Below are positions 13,979 through 14,075 of a stretch of DNA of 14,075 bases, one piece after another (the stretch's first letter is position 1; the number at the start of each line of letters is the position of its first letter). The notes under the pieces were generated by a model. That model had not been told where the DNA came from. It ran no database searches and worked only from the letters and a program-made list of their open reading frames with translations. Source of the stretch: JAUWVG01 sp964633715 (GTDB lineage Bacteria; Acidobacteriota; Aminicenantia; Aminicenantales; Aminicenantaceae); NCBI GenBank assembly GCA_964633715.1, contig CAZWHQ010000066.1, forward strand, positions 1 to 14,075, in the 5' to 3' direction. Both the position numbers and the translations under genes were made by a program.

Positions 13979-14075
13979 ATGTCTATTCCCAAAATACTTG
14001 ATGCAATAATTTTAAAAATTGGGATTTCATTTAATTACATGTATGTGAAATACTTTTCTCCAGACAAATTTTCCG
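13979..14075 (+). CDS. Unidentified protein, N-terminal part only (runs off window)
   Basis: ATG 13979 follows AAGGAGA (13965-13971) at good spacing and opens a frame that stays open to the window edge (32 residues, beginning MSIPKILDAIILKIGIS). The gap to the protease gene is only 47 nt with no terminator, so they may be co-transcribed. The local sequence is AT-rich. Too short to assign. Confidence 0.6.
   Translation, partial: MSIPKILDAIILKIGISFNYMYVKYFSPDKFS

Overview
This window looks like accessory DNA from an uncultured Gram-negative-like bacterium. The evidence is indirect. Exported proteins carry Sec signal peptides, and an FHA protein and three eroded fragments resemble the eukaryotic-like Ser/Thr kinases (zinc-ribbon N-terminus, TPR C-terminus) that are abundant in Acidobacteriota/Aminicenantes-type genomes. 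The phylum is a guess. No ribosomal RNA or marker gene is present.

Left part (1-2300): a minus-strand gene for a signal-peptide protein made of about ten HEAT/LRV-like 26-residue repeats plus a carboxypeptidase-regulatory-like C-terminal domain (313-2091). It lies between what appear to be the promoter and N-terminal zinc ribbon of a kinase-type gene (2107-2284) and the C-terminal end of such a gene (127-222), all on one strand. Middle AT-rich part (2300-4430): a complete Fic (AMP-transferase) gene with its own promoter and operator-like repeats. It is flanked by two direct copies of a 142-bp repeat. One copy abuts a truncated tRNA-Arg(CCG), the other a truncated TPR coding fragment. Both junctions share a 13-bp core, so they look like insertion or attachment sites. 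An insertion sequence follows (about 4362-6226), with a small DUF6788-like accessory ORF and a DDE transposase in the same reading frame.

Right part (6227-12527): a two-gene operon. The first gene encodes a 1804-residue exported protein: alpha-helical N-terminus, central hydrophobic Gly/Ala-rich segment, one Ig-like domain, six tandem domains of about 113 residues, then a VWA domain with an intact MIDAS. That VWA domain stops early. Its missing last strand and helix are found in the next gene, behind a second signal peptide and ahead of a transmembrane helix and an FHA domain. The pair therefore looks like a VWA-TM-FHA receptor split into two separately exported polypeptides. This is the most unusual feature of the window.

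Right edge (12528-14075): a minus-strand HerA/DUF87-type ATPase reduced by a large internal deletion to its two ends, a CPBP-family intramembrane protease-like gene, and the start of an unidentified gene running off the window. Overall, intact surface or signalling genes sit among mobile-element scars and decayed genes.
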